A stretch of DNA of 55,227 nt from JAAYZK01 sp964535025 (GTDB taxonomy: Bacteria; Planctomycetota; Phycisphaerae; SM23-33; FEN-1343), in contig CAZHRW010000272.1 in assembly GCA_964535025.1 (NCBI GenBank), forward strand, positions 1-55,227, in the 5' to 3' direction. The notes under the pieces were generated by a model. The model saw only the letters and a list, made by a program, of their open reading frames with translations, did not search any database and was not told the origin of the DNA. Within the stretch, counting starts at the first letter, position 1; every line of letters begins with the position of its first letter. The position numbers and the translations under genes were made by a program. Below, one piece after another: positions 33,116 through 41,771 of this stretch.

Positions 33116-34426
33116 CTACGGCCTCGCGCCGAAGTTGAGCTTCAGCGTGACGAAGTCGCCCAGGTCCACATCCCCGTCGCCGTCGAAGTCGGCGCGGGCG
33201 TCGGTCAGGGGCGACTGGCCGAAGGTGGTTTTGAGGATAACGAAGTCGTCCAGGTCTACGTCCCCGTCGCCGTCGGCGTCGCCGGGCTGGGCCGCGCCCA
33301 CGGGCGTCAGTTCGACCGGCCCCTGATCGGCGACGGCGTCGACGAGTGCGAATGTCGCGCTCTCGTGCTCGATCACCCGCACGAGGACCGGCCGGCCGTT
33401 CTGCGTGGCCTGGGCGCCGGCCCAGGTGTCATACAGGCGGACCTTGACGGTCAGGGGGTAGGTGTAAAGCGTGTCGTCCATCCGGTCGCTAAGGGTGAAG
33501 GCGATCCGCTCGGGCGTCGCCTCGGTCACTGTCAGCGTCGCGCTGTCGCGCGACTGGCCGTACAGGGCTACCTCGCGGAAGGTGCCGATCCAGGCGCCGA
33601 CCTCGGCGTCCTTCTGCTGAAGATAGTCCAGCCCGGCCAGGAGGACGGCCTTGGCGGCGTCATCCAGCTTGTGGTAGTGACAGCAGTACCAGCCGCGGTA
33701 GAACCGCAGGTCGATGCTCTTATCGAACAGGCTTTCCAGCGAGTTCCAGGGGTTGCCCGATATTCTCAGGGTACCGCTGATGCTGCTGGTTCTCATCCAG
33801 CTGATGCTGTTGACCTGGTTGATCCGGCCCGTACCGCCGCGTGCGGCGACGTAGAATTGGGCGGCCATGGCCGGATCGTTATCGTCGGAATAGTTTCCGC
33901 CGGGGTAGGCCAGCGTCAGGCAGCGACCGTCGGGGATCTGGGCGTCGATGGCGGCCTGGGAGTCGCGGTACTCGGCGATGAGGCCGTGTTCGTCGTCGTA
34001 CGGGTCGTCGGGATTGTACCCGCGGTTGGGGACCATGTGGGTGAGCGTGTGGCTCTGCACGTCGTGGCCGAGGGCCTGGAGGTTCCGGAAGCCATCCCAT
34101 GTGCCGCGATAAGCTTCGGTGCCGACCATGTCGGTGATGACGAACCACGTGACGTGGATGCCGTACGCCTGGCAGGTCTGGACCCACCAGTCGTGGTCGG
34201 GGGCCGTGTTGTCATCGATGGTGATCGAGACGGCGGCCATGGCGTCGTCTTTCCACAGGCACACGTCCGCCTGGCCGGGGTTGGCGGGCCAGACCTTGTC
34301 GGTGATCGTGAAACGCTCGCCGTCCGGCGCGCCCAGCGTCCGCAGTTGCTCGCCGGCGACGGCAACGGACGTCACGCAGCCCAACAGGATCACAATACCC
34401 AGATATCGCAGTCTACGGATGGTCAC
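33116..34426 (-). CDS. Secreted NodB polysaccharide deacetylase-dockerin protein
   Basis: A 436-residue exported protein: signal peptide (TIRRLRYLGIVILLGCV), NodB domain (about 35-290) and a two-repeat type I dockerin (about 380-436). NodB hallmarks: SITIDDN, SHTLTH and LAYPGG. It equals the C-terminal half of the larger proteins at 4603-7053 and 24674-27088, lacking the DNRLRE and PKD modules. The start is a GTG at 34426 because AAAAGGAG lies 6 bases upstream; an ATG at 34450 is in frame but would place the ribosome binding site inside the gene. It lies 31 bases downstream of no other start but shares strand with the beta-helix gene that follows it. Confidence 0.84.
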   Translation of the reverse strand: MTIRRLRYLGIVILLGCVTSVAVAGEQLRTLGAPDGERFTITDKVWPANPGQADVCLWKDDAMAAVSITIDDNTAPDHDWWVQTCQAYGIHVTWFVITDMVGTEAYRGTWDGFRNLQALGHDVQSHTLTHMVPNRGYNPDDPYDDEHGLIAEYRDSQAAIDAQIPDGRCLTLAYPGGNYSDDNDPAMAAQFYVAARGGTGRINQVNSISWMRTSSISGTLRISGNPWNSLESLFDKSIDLRFYRGWYCCHYHKLDDAAKAVLLAGLDYLQQKDAEVGAWIGTFREVALYGQSRDSATLTVTEATPERIAFTLSDRMDDTLYTYPLTVKVRLYDTWAGAQATQNGRPVLVRVIEHESATFALVDAVADQGPVELTPVGAAQPGDADGDGDVDLDDFVILKTTFGQSPLTDARADFDGDGDVDLGDFVTLKLNFGARP

Positions 34427-34592
34427 AGGATTCTCCTTTTGAACCGTCAAAGCGGTCAGGCTGAGGTCACGGCGCCCGACCTTCCCCTCTGAAAGCTAAG
34501 GTATGTCCATCGGGTCCGGCGTGGTTGGCCCCAGGTCCGCGCCGGATCCTCGGGACGAGGCGGGGCGAAACGACCACTGCATAGGAACAGCC

Positions 34593-34637
34593 CCTTCCCG
34601 CCGACCCCGGGCTGTACACGCGGGGCCGACGGGAAGG
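34593..34637 (-). terminator. Terminator-like hairpin
   Basis: A 16-bp imperfect stem (CCTTCCCGCCGACCCC / GGGGCCGACGGGAAGG, two imperfect pairs) lies 30 bases past the stop of the gene at 34668-35444, before the deacetylase gene. Confidence 0.55.
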
Positions 34638-34667
34638 TCTTCGAACCGGCGGGTGCGGCGTCGCCGG

Positions 34668-35444
34668 TCAGCGACGACGGCGAAGCAAGGCGAGGCCGCC
34701 CAAGGCGATCAGTGTCAGGGACGCCGGCTCGGGGACGACGCTCTGGCCTTCGATGCTGATCCCGCCCAGTTCGGTGAACGCGTCGGGGGCGAACCGGCCG
34801 AACGAATCACCGACCGAGCCCCAGCCGTAGATGCGGAACGTGACCACGTCGCCGTTGGCCACGGTCAGGCTCATCGGCACGACCACGGTGTGGTTCTCCA
34901 ACCAGTCGGCCTCGGTCGTGAAGTCGGCGATGGGGCAGTTCACCTCGCCCAGCAGGTCGGCGGCGGCAAAGGCCGTGTCGTTGATGCGGACGGCCACCTG
35001 GCTATAGGGCCAGCCGTGATTGCCGATCGGCGGGGTCTGATTATTGTTGACCTTGGCGTTGGGATGGACGACGTAGGTAAGGCTTTCCAGTTCCAGAAGA
35101 TAACCCGCGTCCAATCCTGCGACCTCGAAGGACACCTGGAGGTACTGGTCGTCGTCGATCGCCTCGGCGGCGCTGGAGGTCGCGTCGGTGTTCCGGTCCA
35201 TGGTGTACACGATCGAGCCGCCGGGGATGGCGGTGCCTTCGCCCTGGGTGTGCGTCGCCCCGCTGCCGAGCGTGCTGTCGGCGGCGTTGGCCGCGTAGGT
35301 GACCGTCGCACCTTCGAGGTCGCCGTCGGCGACGGTCGACCCCCATGTGGCGATGATGTCGCCCTGGGCGGCGACGGCAAGACAACCAACGGCGGCGACC
35401 AGCGCCACGCCGACCCACGTCCGTAAGATCGTCCTTCCTGTCAT
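34668..35444 (-). CDS. PEP-CTERM sorting-signal protein of unknown function
   Basis: A 258-residue exported protein: signal peptide (TILRTWVGVALVAAVGCL), a beta-rich central domain of about 200 residues (TATWGSTV-like opening, YLLELESLTYVVHP, VTFRIYGWGS) and a PEP-CTERM tail (VPEPASLTLIALGGLALL then RRRR). The central strands resemble jelly-roll domains of other planctomycete PEP-CTERM proteins. AAAGGAG lies 9 bases before the ATG at 35444; the upstream ATG at 35462 overlaps that site. It is divergent from a XylR-type regulator that may control it. Confidence 0.8.
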   Translation of the reverse strand: MTGRTILRTWVGVALVAAVGCLAVAAQGDIIATWGSTVADGDLEGATVTYAANAADSTLGSGATHTQGEGTAIPGGSIVYTMDRNTDATSSAAEAIDDDQYLQVSFEVAGLDAGYLLELESLTYVVHPNAKVNNNQTPPIGNHGWPYSQVAVRINDTAFAAADLLGEVNCPIADFTTEADWLENHTVVVPMSLTVANGDVVTFRIYGWGSVGDSFGRFAPDAFTELGGISIEGQSVVPEPASLTLIALGGLALLRRRR

Positions 35445-35520
35445 CACTCCCACTCCTTTCATGTGCTCCTGTCAGGCCCGGGACTCGCAAGTTTTGCCTA
35501 ACCCTAAGGTAACCGATAGC

Positions 35521-35551
35521 TGGACACTATCTTGATCATTCCATATATAAT
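35521..35551 (+). promoter_or_regulatory. Putative promoter of the XylR-type regulator
   Basis: A perfect -10 TATAAT (35546-35551) with a TGGACA (35521-35526) 19 bases upstream. The predicted start of transcription near 35558 lies past an in-frame ATG at 35555, which supports the ATG at 35579 as the true start. Confidence 0.55.
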
Positions 35552-35578
35552 ATCATGTCAACTTTGCGGGAGGCCCGC

Positions 35579-36712
35579 ATGAAACGCGTGCTGCTGCTGG
35601 TTCGGACCGGTTCACGACACAATGAAGACATGGCCCGGGGCGTGGGCGAGTACGCCGCCCAGCACGAACCGTGGGAGTTCGTCGCGCCGGGCTGGCGGAG
35701 CTGGCCGGCGACGGTCGACTTGGCGATATGGGAGGGCGACGGAATCCTCATGGCGCCGGGTGATGAGCGGCAGCGGGCTCAGGTCGAAGCCCGAGACCTG
35801 CCCGTGGTGGACCTCTCGGCGCACCCGTCAGCTTTCGGCGTCACGCACGATTTCACCGCCGCCGGACGGCTGGCCGCCGCGTACCTGCTGGAGCGCGGAT
35901 ATCGTCGCCTGGCGTACCTGGGCAATCCACGCACTCGCCCCAGCCGCCTGTGCCGGCCCGCCTATGAGCAGGCGGCCGTGGCGGAGGGGCTGCGCGTCGA
36001 GGTGTTCGAAATGCACATCCGGCCGGAGGAGACCTTCAGCGAGTCGTTGATCATCGAGCGTCTGGGAGACTGGCTGGCCGGTCTGGCCAAGCCGGCCGCC
36101 CTGCTGGCCTACAACGACATCCAGGCGCACCGCGCGGTGATCGCGGCCCGGGCCCGCGGCCTGCAGGTGCCCGGGGAACTGTCGATCCTGGGCATCGGCG
36201 ACGACCTGGTCGACGACCTGATCTGGCCGACGCTCAGCAGCATCGCCCTGGACTGTCGGCGAGTGGGCTACGAGGCGGCGGCGATGCTGGACGACCTGAT
36301 GGCCGGACGGCGCCCGACACCCCCGCACGTGCTGGTGCCGCCGCTGAAGGTGACGGAGCGCCGCTCCACCGGCGCGCTGGGCGTCGAGGACCCCGACGTC
36401 GCCGCGGCGGTCGCGTTCATCCGCAGCCGCGGCCACCAGGCGCTGAGCACCGACGACGTGCTGGCCCGCGTGCCGGTCAGTCGCAGCACGCTGGAGCGCC
36501 GGTTCCGCCAGCACCTGGGCCATTCGCCCTGGCGGGAGATCCGCTTGGCTCAGATACGCCACCTCCAACGGCTGCTGCTGGAAACCGACTGGCCGATCAA
36601 GCGGATCGCCTCCCGCAGCGTGTTCCGCAACACCAGCCGCTTCGTCCAGGTCTTCCGCGAAGAGACCGGCGAGACGCCTGCCGCCTATCGCCGCCGTCAT
36701 CGCCTCGTCTGA
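35579..36712 (+). CDS. XylR-type regulator (LacI-like sensor plus AraC HTH)
   Basis: A 377-residue regulator. The N-terminal 265 residues form a periplasmic-binding-like sugar sensor (FTAAGRLAAAYLLERGYRRLAYLG, LLAYNDIQAHRAV, ELSILGIGDD). The C-terminal 100 residues are an AraC-type double HTH (VPVSRSTLERRFRQHLG, then IKRIASRSVFRNTSRFVQVF and GETPAAYRR). GGGAGG precedes the ATG at 35579. It is divergent from a PEP-CTERM gene and lies upstream of sulfatases; a sugar from the local glycan is the likely ligand, by analogy with E. coli XylR. Confidence 0.87.
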   Translation: MKRVLLLVRTGSRHNEDMARGVGEYAAQHEPWEFVAPGWRSWPATVDLAIWEGDGILMAPGDERQRAQVEARDLPVVDLSAHPSAFGVTHDFTAAGRLAAAYLLERGYRRLAYLGNPRTRPSRLCRPAYEQAAVAEGLRVEVFEMHIRPEETFSESLIIERLGDWLAGLAKPAALLAYNDIQAHRAVIAARARGLQVPGELSILGIGDDLVDDLIWPTLSSIALDCRRVGYEAAAMLDDLMAGRRPTPPHVLVPPLKVTERRSTGALGVEDPDVAAAVAFIRSRGHQALSTDDVLARVPVSRSTLERRFRQHLGHSPWREIRLAQIRHLQRLLLETDWPIKRIASRSVFRNTSRFVQVFREETGETPAAYRRRHRLV

Positions 36713-36938
36713 TCGGCAGCCCGGGCAACGGGCCGTTCACAAGTTGCCTTACACTCGCCAGGAACCTTCCCTGCCCAGCCGTCCGTCATAGAGGCGCCCA
36801 TCCGAGCCCCCTCCCAATCGCCGAATTGCGAAGGATCGACGCGCGACGCTGAAGAACAAAGGTAGAGGGAGATGATGCCCCTACCCCTCGGAAAGGAACC
36901 CGAACTTGCGTCGTCACGACCCATCCAAGCCCGCCAAC

Positions 36939-37019
36939 ATGAGCGCCCGCGACCGGCGAAACGAAGTCGCCGCCATCCTCTCGCGGGGCCTGCCCCGCCT
37001 GCAGCCGTCGCGGCCATAG
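36939..37019 (+). CDS. Short hypothetical protein, 26 residues
   Basis: Encodes MSARDRRNEVAAILSRGL followed by PRLQPSRP. The R-R-x-E-V-A-x-I-L-x-x-G pattern resembles short proteins often seen near recombinases in planctomycete genomes (recalled, not checked). No good ribosome binding site is seen. It may be a truncated remnant. Confidence 0.35.
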   Translation: MSARDRRNEVAAILSRGLPRLQPSRP

Positions 37020-37197
37020 GATTCTGCGTCTTTTGCACACAATGACTTGAGCTGTTCTTCGAAAGACCGCTCAATGTGACTTGCCCTGAGCATACCGAAG
37101 GGCTCGGCGGGGACGGGTGCCTGCCCCCGCACCATAGGACATTCCGATCAGTCTCCATCATTGGTGCCTGCCCCGCTTCTGTGTTGGCCTCACGAGC

Positions 37198-37226
37198 TTG
37201 TGCTTCTCTGACGATGGCAGTATCCT
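37198..37226 (+). promoter_or_regulatory. Putative promoter
   Basis: TTGTGC (37198-37203), a 17-base spacer and TATCCT (37221-37226) lie about 77 bases ahead of the sulfatase ATG at 37303. Confidence 0.4.
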
Positions 37227-37302
37227 GTGAAGTATTCGGGAGAAGCGGCCGTGGCTTTCGCCGAGGACTGGCCCAGATCGTCCTGGTGCATTGGAGACAG
37301 CA

Positions 37303-38868
37303 ATGGCGGTCAACAGACGAGAGTTCCTTCGCACGGTGTGTTCTGGCGCTGCGGCGGCCATGCTGGCCGGGAAGCTGAGCAAGGCGGAGGCGGAGGCGGT
37401 GTCCGCACGGCCGAACATCCTGCTCATCATGGTCGACGACCTGGGGTTCTCGGACCTGGGGTGTTACGGCTCGGAGATCCGGACGCCGAACCTCGACAGC
37501 CTGGCCGCCAACGGGCTGCGGTTCAGCCAGTTCTACAACACCGCCAAGTGCGCACCGTCGCGCGTCAGCCTGATGACGGGGCTGTACCCCAACCAGGCGG
37601 GCGGGGGCAAGCTCTCCCGCGGCGTGACGATCGCCGAGGTCCTCCGCCAGGCCGGGTACGCGACCATGATGACGGGGAAATGGCACCTGAGAGGCCAACC
37701 AACCGACCGCGGGTTCGATCGGTACTTCGGTCACCTGTCGGGGGCCACGAACTACTTCACCGGCGACAAGACCTTCCGGCTGAACGGCGAGGTCTGGGAC
37801 AAGTTCGACGAGGATTTCTACACCACCGACGCCAACACCGATTTCATGATCCGCTTCATCGATGAAGCCCTCGGCGGCGAGAAGCCCTTCTTCGCCTACG
37901 TGGCCTACAACGCCCCGCACTATCCGCTCCAGTTGCGCCATGATGACTGGGCCCGGTACAAGGACGCCTACGCCGCCGGATGGGATTCGCTCCGCGAGGC
38001 CCGCTACGCCAGGCAGTTGAAGCTCGGCCTGTTCGAGAAGCCGTGGACGCTCTCGCCCCGGCCGGAGGAAGTGCCGGCCTGGGAATCGCTCAGCGACGAC
38101 GACAAGACGTGGGAGGCCGACCGCATGGCGGCCTTTGCGGGCATGGTCGACTGCCTGGACCGCAACATCGGCCGGCTCACCGCTCATCTGAAGGACACTG
38201 GCACGCTGGACAACACGCTGATCCTTTTCTGCTCGGACAACGGGGCCTGCCCGTTTGAGCGGACGGACGGCAGGGAGCTGCGCCCGTGGGCCCCGACATC
38301 GCACTGGACCTACGACGTCGGCTGGGCGCACATGGGCAACACCCCGTTCCGCTGGTACAAGCAGTGGCAGCACGAGGGGGGTATCTCCAGCCCGCTGATC
38401 GTCCACTGGCCTGACGGGCTCAAGGCCACGCCCGGCTCGGTGACGCATCAGCCCGGCCATCTCATCGACGTGATGGCCACCTGCGTGGAACTGGGCGGGG
38501 CAACGTATCCCACAGCGTTCGGCGGAGCCCAGATCGACCCGTTGATGGGCAAGTCGCTGGCACCGATCTTCCGCGGCGAGCAGCGAAAGGGCCACGACTG
38601 GATCTACCAGCAATACGGCCCCAACCGGGCGCTGCGGCAGGGAGACTGGAAGATCGTTTCGAGCCAGGCGGGGGCATGGGAACTGTACAACCTCGCCGAG
38701 GATCGCACGGAGCTGAACGACCTTGCCGCCAGGCATCCCGATCGCGTCAAGGCCATGGCCGACATCTGGAACGAAGTGACGGTGAACCTCGGCCGCGATA
38801 GAGCCACGCCCGTCAAGGACGGCCCCGTCGAGTACAGGTTCAAGCGGCAGGAAGGCACCGAGGAGTAG
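37303..38868 (+). CDS. Tat-exported arylsulfatase-like sulfatase
   Basis: A 521-residue type I sulfatase. Tat motif NRREFLRTVCSG at the N-terminus, Ca site IMVDDLGFSDLG (about 42-53), formylglycine motif CAPSRVSLMTGLYP (Cys 83), GKWHLRGQPTDRGFDRYFGH, FCSDNGACPFE (about 315) and the long Trp-rich loop before HEGGISSPLIVHWP typical of AtsA-like arylsulfatases. It would desulfate a glycan outside the cytoplasm. GGAG lies 6 bases before the ATG at 37303; the TTG at 37291 is less likely. Confidence 0.9.
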   Translation: MAVNRREFLRTVCSGAAAAMLAGKLSKAEAEAVSARPNILLIMVDDLGFSDLGCYGSEIRTPNLDSLAANGLRFSQFYNTAKCAPSRVSLMTGLYPNQAGGGKLSRGVTIAEVLRQAGYATMMTGKWHLRGQPTDRGFDRYFGHLSGATNYFTGDKTFRLNGEVWDKFDEDFYTTDANTDFMIRFIDEALGGEKPFFAYVAYNAPHYPLQLRHDDWARYKDAYAAGWDSLREARYARQLKLGLFEKPWTLSPRPEEVPAWESLSDDDKTWEADRMAAFAGMVDCLDRNIGRLTAHLKDTGTLDNTLILFCSDNGACPFERTDGRELRPWAPTSHWTYDVGWAHMGNTPFRWYKQWQHEGGISSPLIVHWPDGLKATPGSVTHQPGHLIDVMATCVELGGATYPTAFGGAQIDPLMGKSLAPIFRGEQRKGHDWIYQQYGPNRALRQGDWKIVSSQAGAWELYNLAEDRTELNDLAARHPDRVKAMADIWNEVTVNLGRDRATPVKDGPVEYRFKRQEGTEE

Positions 38869-39252
38869 CGGCGGACTTCCACCTGCTTGTACGTGTGCGT
38901 CGTGGTCATCCGGTCTGCGACCTCGAATGCACCCCCGCCCGTACAACCGTCTATCAGCAACACGACGCACAGCAACACCATGCGAAACATGCGTGGCCTT
39001 CTCTTACAAGCCCAAGCCCACTCCCCGCGGCCCTCATGTCAACCACGAGGAATCACTTCAGTCACGGATGGAACACCCATCCCCGGACCGCCAGCGTATC
39101 GAGCATCTATTCGGCGTGACCTTGCGCAAGCTGTCTTATTGTTTGCGCCCACCGTGTTGCGAGATGCAGCAGGTATGGTAGCCTGAATGAACGAGGAGGA
39201 ATCTCGCGGCCCCTCAAAGACCTCACGGGCCGTCAACAGGAGAGGAAAGCAG
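38869..39252. other. Intergenic region, 384 bp
   Basis: No gene is well supported. On the minus strand a frame from 38990 begins MFRMVLLCVVLLIDGC, a lipoprotein-like signal with AGAGAAGG upstream, but it soon runs antisense into the sulfatase. It may be a lipoprotein stump. Confidence 0.4.
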
Positions 39253-40122
39253 ATGAAGACGAGATCCCACGGGATTGTCGCAGTGATGATGCTGTCCACG
39301 GTCGTCGCGGTGGTAATAAGCGGCCAAGCCGGGGCGGCCATGATCTACCAGGATGACTTCGCCGGTTCCGCCGGCACCGACCTCGACGGCACAGCACCGG
39401 GTATTCGACCCGGGAGCGAAACCTGGAAGGCCGACGCCGCATACCAGGCTGACGGCGCGGTCACCGCAGGCGGCCGATCGGACTGCTCGGCCCGGCTGCC
39501 CTTTACCCCCGCGGCCGGCAACGTGTATACGCTGGAGGTCGACTTCGAAGTGGGCAGCGGCGATTCTGAATACTGGATCAGCGTCGGGTACGCCAACGGG
39601 TCCAATCTGAGTCGACGTTTCGTCCAGACCGGCGTGGACGGCTACGGAACGTTCCGGCGTCTGGAAGTCCTGACGTGCGACACCCATACGGGCACGGGCG
39701 CCGGAGGGAGCATGTATCACGATGAGCTCACCGCGCCCGGTCGGGTGCTGGTGTGGATTGTTCTGAATGCCACCGACGTGAACGTTTCCAACTGGACCAC
39801 GGCCTGGACGGCCAAGGACGCGGAAGGCAATACGTTCTCCCGGGAGGCGACGCTTGCCGCCGAGGGAAGCTACGGGGACATCAACTACATCGGATTCTCG
39901 CGTCGCGCCGCCATGACCGGCACGATCCATAATCTGAAACTGTCCGCCGTTACTCCGGAACCTGCCACGATGGCGCTCCTGGGAGCCTTCGTCCTCCTCA
40001 AGGTAAACTTCGGCTCAACCGAGGCGGACTGCTCGCGGGGCGATTTTGACAGTGACCACGACGTGGATCTCGACGATTTCGTCATCCTGAAGACCAACTT
40101 CGGCGCTTCGGAGAATGACTGA
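39253..40122 (+). CDS. Secreted jelly-roll protein with a PEP-CTERM/dockerin chimeric tail
   Basis: A 289-residue exported protein: signal peptide (about 1-30, IVAVMMLSTVVAVVIS), a beta-sandwich domain (about 33-232; MIYQDDFAGSAGTDLDG opening, GDINYIGFSRRA), then an odd tail. The PEP-CTERM box TPEPATMALLGA runs directly into FVLLKVNFG, the end of a first dockerin repeat, and then a complete second repeat with the Ca loop DFDSDHDVDLDD. The PEP-CTERM helix and Arg cluster and the first dockerin Ca loop are both missing. AGGAGAGGAAAG before the ATG at 39253 fixes the start. The sorting route of this protein is unclear. Confidence 0.85.
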   Translation: MKTRSHGIVAVMMLSTVVAVVISGQAGAAMIYQDDFAGSAGTDLDGTAPGIRPGSETWKADAAYQADGAVTAGGRSDCSARLPFTPAAGNVYTLEVDFEVGSGDSEYWISVGYANGSNLSRRFVQTGVDGYGTFRRLEVLTCDTHTGTGAGGSMYHDELTAPGRVLVWIVLNATDVNVSNWTTAWTAKDAEGNTFSREATLAAEGSYGDINYIGFSRRAAMTGTIHNLKLSAVTPEPATMALLGAFVLLKVNFGSTEADCSRGDFDSDHDVDLDDFVILKTNFGASEND

Positions 40123-40200
40123 CGGTTGCTGCACAAAGCACATCAGCCGGAGCCGCTGCATCAGCGGGATGTGGGCGGCGACGGCGCCATGGAGAACGCG

Positions 40201-41697
40201 ATGAGTATGAGCGGGTCGGATTCAGCCATGACCAGACGTCAATTCCTCAACACCTCCGCCGCCGCGGTCGCCGCGGGACTGAGCGGCCAGGCGCTAGGGG
40301 CCGGACGCCACGACGAGCCGGCGCGGCAACCGAATATCGTGCTGCTGGTCGGCGAGCAGCACAATCCCCGGGTCCTAGGCTGCGCCGGCCACCCGGTGGT
40401 GCGGACGCCGAACCTCGACCGCCTGGCCATCGAAGGGGTGTACTGCCCCAACGCCTACAGCGCCACGCCGCTGTGCGTTCCGGGGCGTGTCTCGATGTTC
40501 ACCAGCCGCTTCGGCCACGCCACCGGCGTGGTCAAGAACCTTTACGAAGACATGCTCGGCGACATGCCGACGCTGGCCCGCAGTCTCCGCGATGCTGGCT
40601 ACCACACCTGCCACATCGGCAAGACCCACTTGGCATGCAACTCAGCCACCTACACGCCTGAAGGCCGCAAGCGATTCGCCGAAGTGGGATTCGATGAGGA
40701 CGTGGCCACCGCCGGCAAGATCGGTGGATCGGGCCGGGATGCCTATGGCCAGTACCTGAAAGACAAGGGGTTGTGGGACACACTGAAGGCCGACTACGCC
40801 AGGCGCAACGCCAACCGCGACGCGTGGCTGGGCGAATCGCGGCCATCGGTTCTGGACGTCGAGGACTACTTCGATGAATGGATCAGCCGTCAGGCCGAGA
40901 CGTGGCTCGGCCATGTTTCCACCGACACACCCTTCTACCTGTCGGTCAACTGGGTGGGCCCCCACGCCTTCCGCGACGCCCCCGGCAAGTACGCCAAGAT
41001 GTACGATCCCACAGAGATCGACCCCGCCATCGACGACCCGATGACCGACGCCCCCGAGCCCATCCGGGAACGCCAGCAGAAGACGCTCGCCCGGTTGCGC
41101 CCGGACGACTGGCGCAACATCCGGGCCAGCTACTACGGCATGATCTCGTTGATCGACGACGGCATCGGCCGTCTGCTGGAGGTCCTGCGCCGGCGCGGGT
41201 TGCTGGACAACACCCTGATCATCTACACCGCCGACCACGGCGAGATGCTGTGCGATCACGGCATGGTCTACAAGACGCTCATGTACGAGCAGTCCGCGGC
41301 CATCCCTTTCATCGCCCGCTGGCCGGGCCACTACGCCCAGGGCCGCGTGAGCACGTCGTGCATCTCGCAGGTAGACCTGGCGCCCACACTGCTGGAGGCA
41401 GGCCGAGCCAAGCCGATCCGGCAGGCCCACGGCAGATCGCTGGGGTCGATCCTGGCCGGGCGGGGCGAGAGCGACGACCCAGTGTTCTGCGAGTTCCTGT
41501 CGACGCTCATGATCCGCGACGGGCGGTACAAGTACGTCTGCGACAGGACCTGGCAGACCGACCAGCTCTTCGACCTCCAGGCCGACCCCAGCGAGGTGAA
41601 CAGCCTCTCGGCATCCAACCCGAAGCTCGCCGCCGCACTTCGCGAGAGGATCAACGCGTGGCTGGACCGAACGGAGGGGGCGGCGTTAAGGGTGTGA
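40201..41697 (+). CDS. Tat-exported sulfatase with variant active-site motif
   Basis: A 498-residue type I sulfatase family protein. Tat motif TRRQFLNTSAAAVAAG at the N-terminus. The formylglycine motif reads CVPGRVSMFTSRF (Cys 92): Gly where Ser, Ala or Thr is usual. The N-terminal metal site reads VGEQHNPRVLG, with Glu-Gln where other members here have Asp-Asp, Asp-Gln or Asp-Glu. The second metal site, TADHGEMLCDHG, is normal. It may be a specialised subgroup or weakened in activity. The start is taken as 40201, with TGGAG 6 bases upstream; 40189 is possible. It lies 79 bases after the chimeric dockerin gene, probably in one transcript. Confidence 0.85.
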   Translation: MSMSGSDSAMTRRQFLNTSAAAVAAGLSGQALGAGRHDEPARQPNIVLLVGEQHNPRVLGCAGHPVVRTPNLDRLAIEGVYCPNAYSATPLCVPGRVSMFTSRFGHATGVVKNLYEDMLGDMPTLARSLRDAGYHTCHIGKTHLACNSATYTPEGRKRFAEVGFDEDVATAGKIGGSGRDAYGQYLKDKGLWDTLKADYARRNANRDAWLGESRPSVLDVEDYFDEWISRQAETWLGHVSTDTPFYLSVNWVGPHAFRDAPGKYAKMYDPTEIDPAIDDPMTDAPEPIRERQQKTLARLRPDDWRNIRASYYGMISLIDDGIGRLLEVLRRRGLLDNTLIIYTADHGEMLCDHGMVYKTLMYEQSAAIPFIARWPGHYAQGRVSTSCISQVDLAPTLLEAGRAKPIRQAHGRSLGSILAGRGESDDPVFCEFLSTLMIRDGRYKYVCDRTWQTDQLFDLQADPSEVNSLSASNPKLAAALRERINAWLDRTEGAALRV

Positions 41698-41771
41698 ACG
41701 CAGCCTGTGACGTGCACCACTGCGCCAGAGCACTCCAGATCGACACTGCACTATGCCTGTGAGGACCTGCG

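Larger units (their letters stand above)
36713..37302. other. Intergenic region, 590 bp
   Basis: It contains one short open frame (36939-37019) and a promoter-like site (37198-37226). The remainder shows no recognisable gene. Confidence 0.5.

Noticed and set aside
38604..38990. Lipoprotein-like frame on the minus strand
   Set aside because: The first 16 residues look like a lipoprotein signal, but most of the frame is antisense to the sulfatase and shows no domain. It is kept only as a possible stump.
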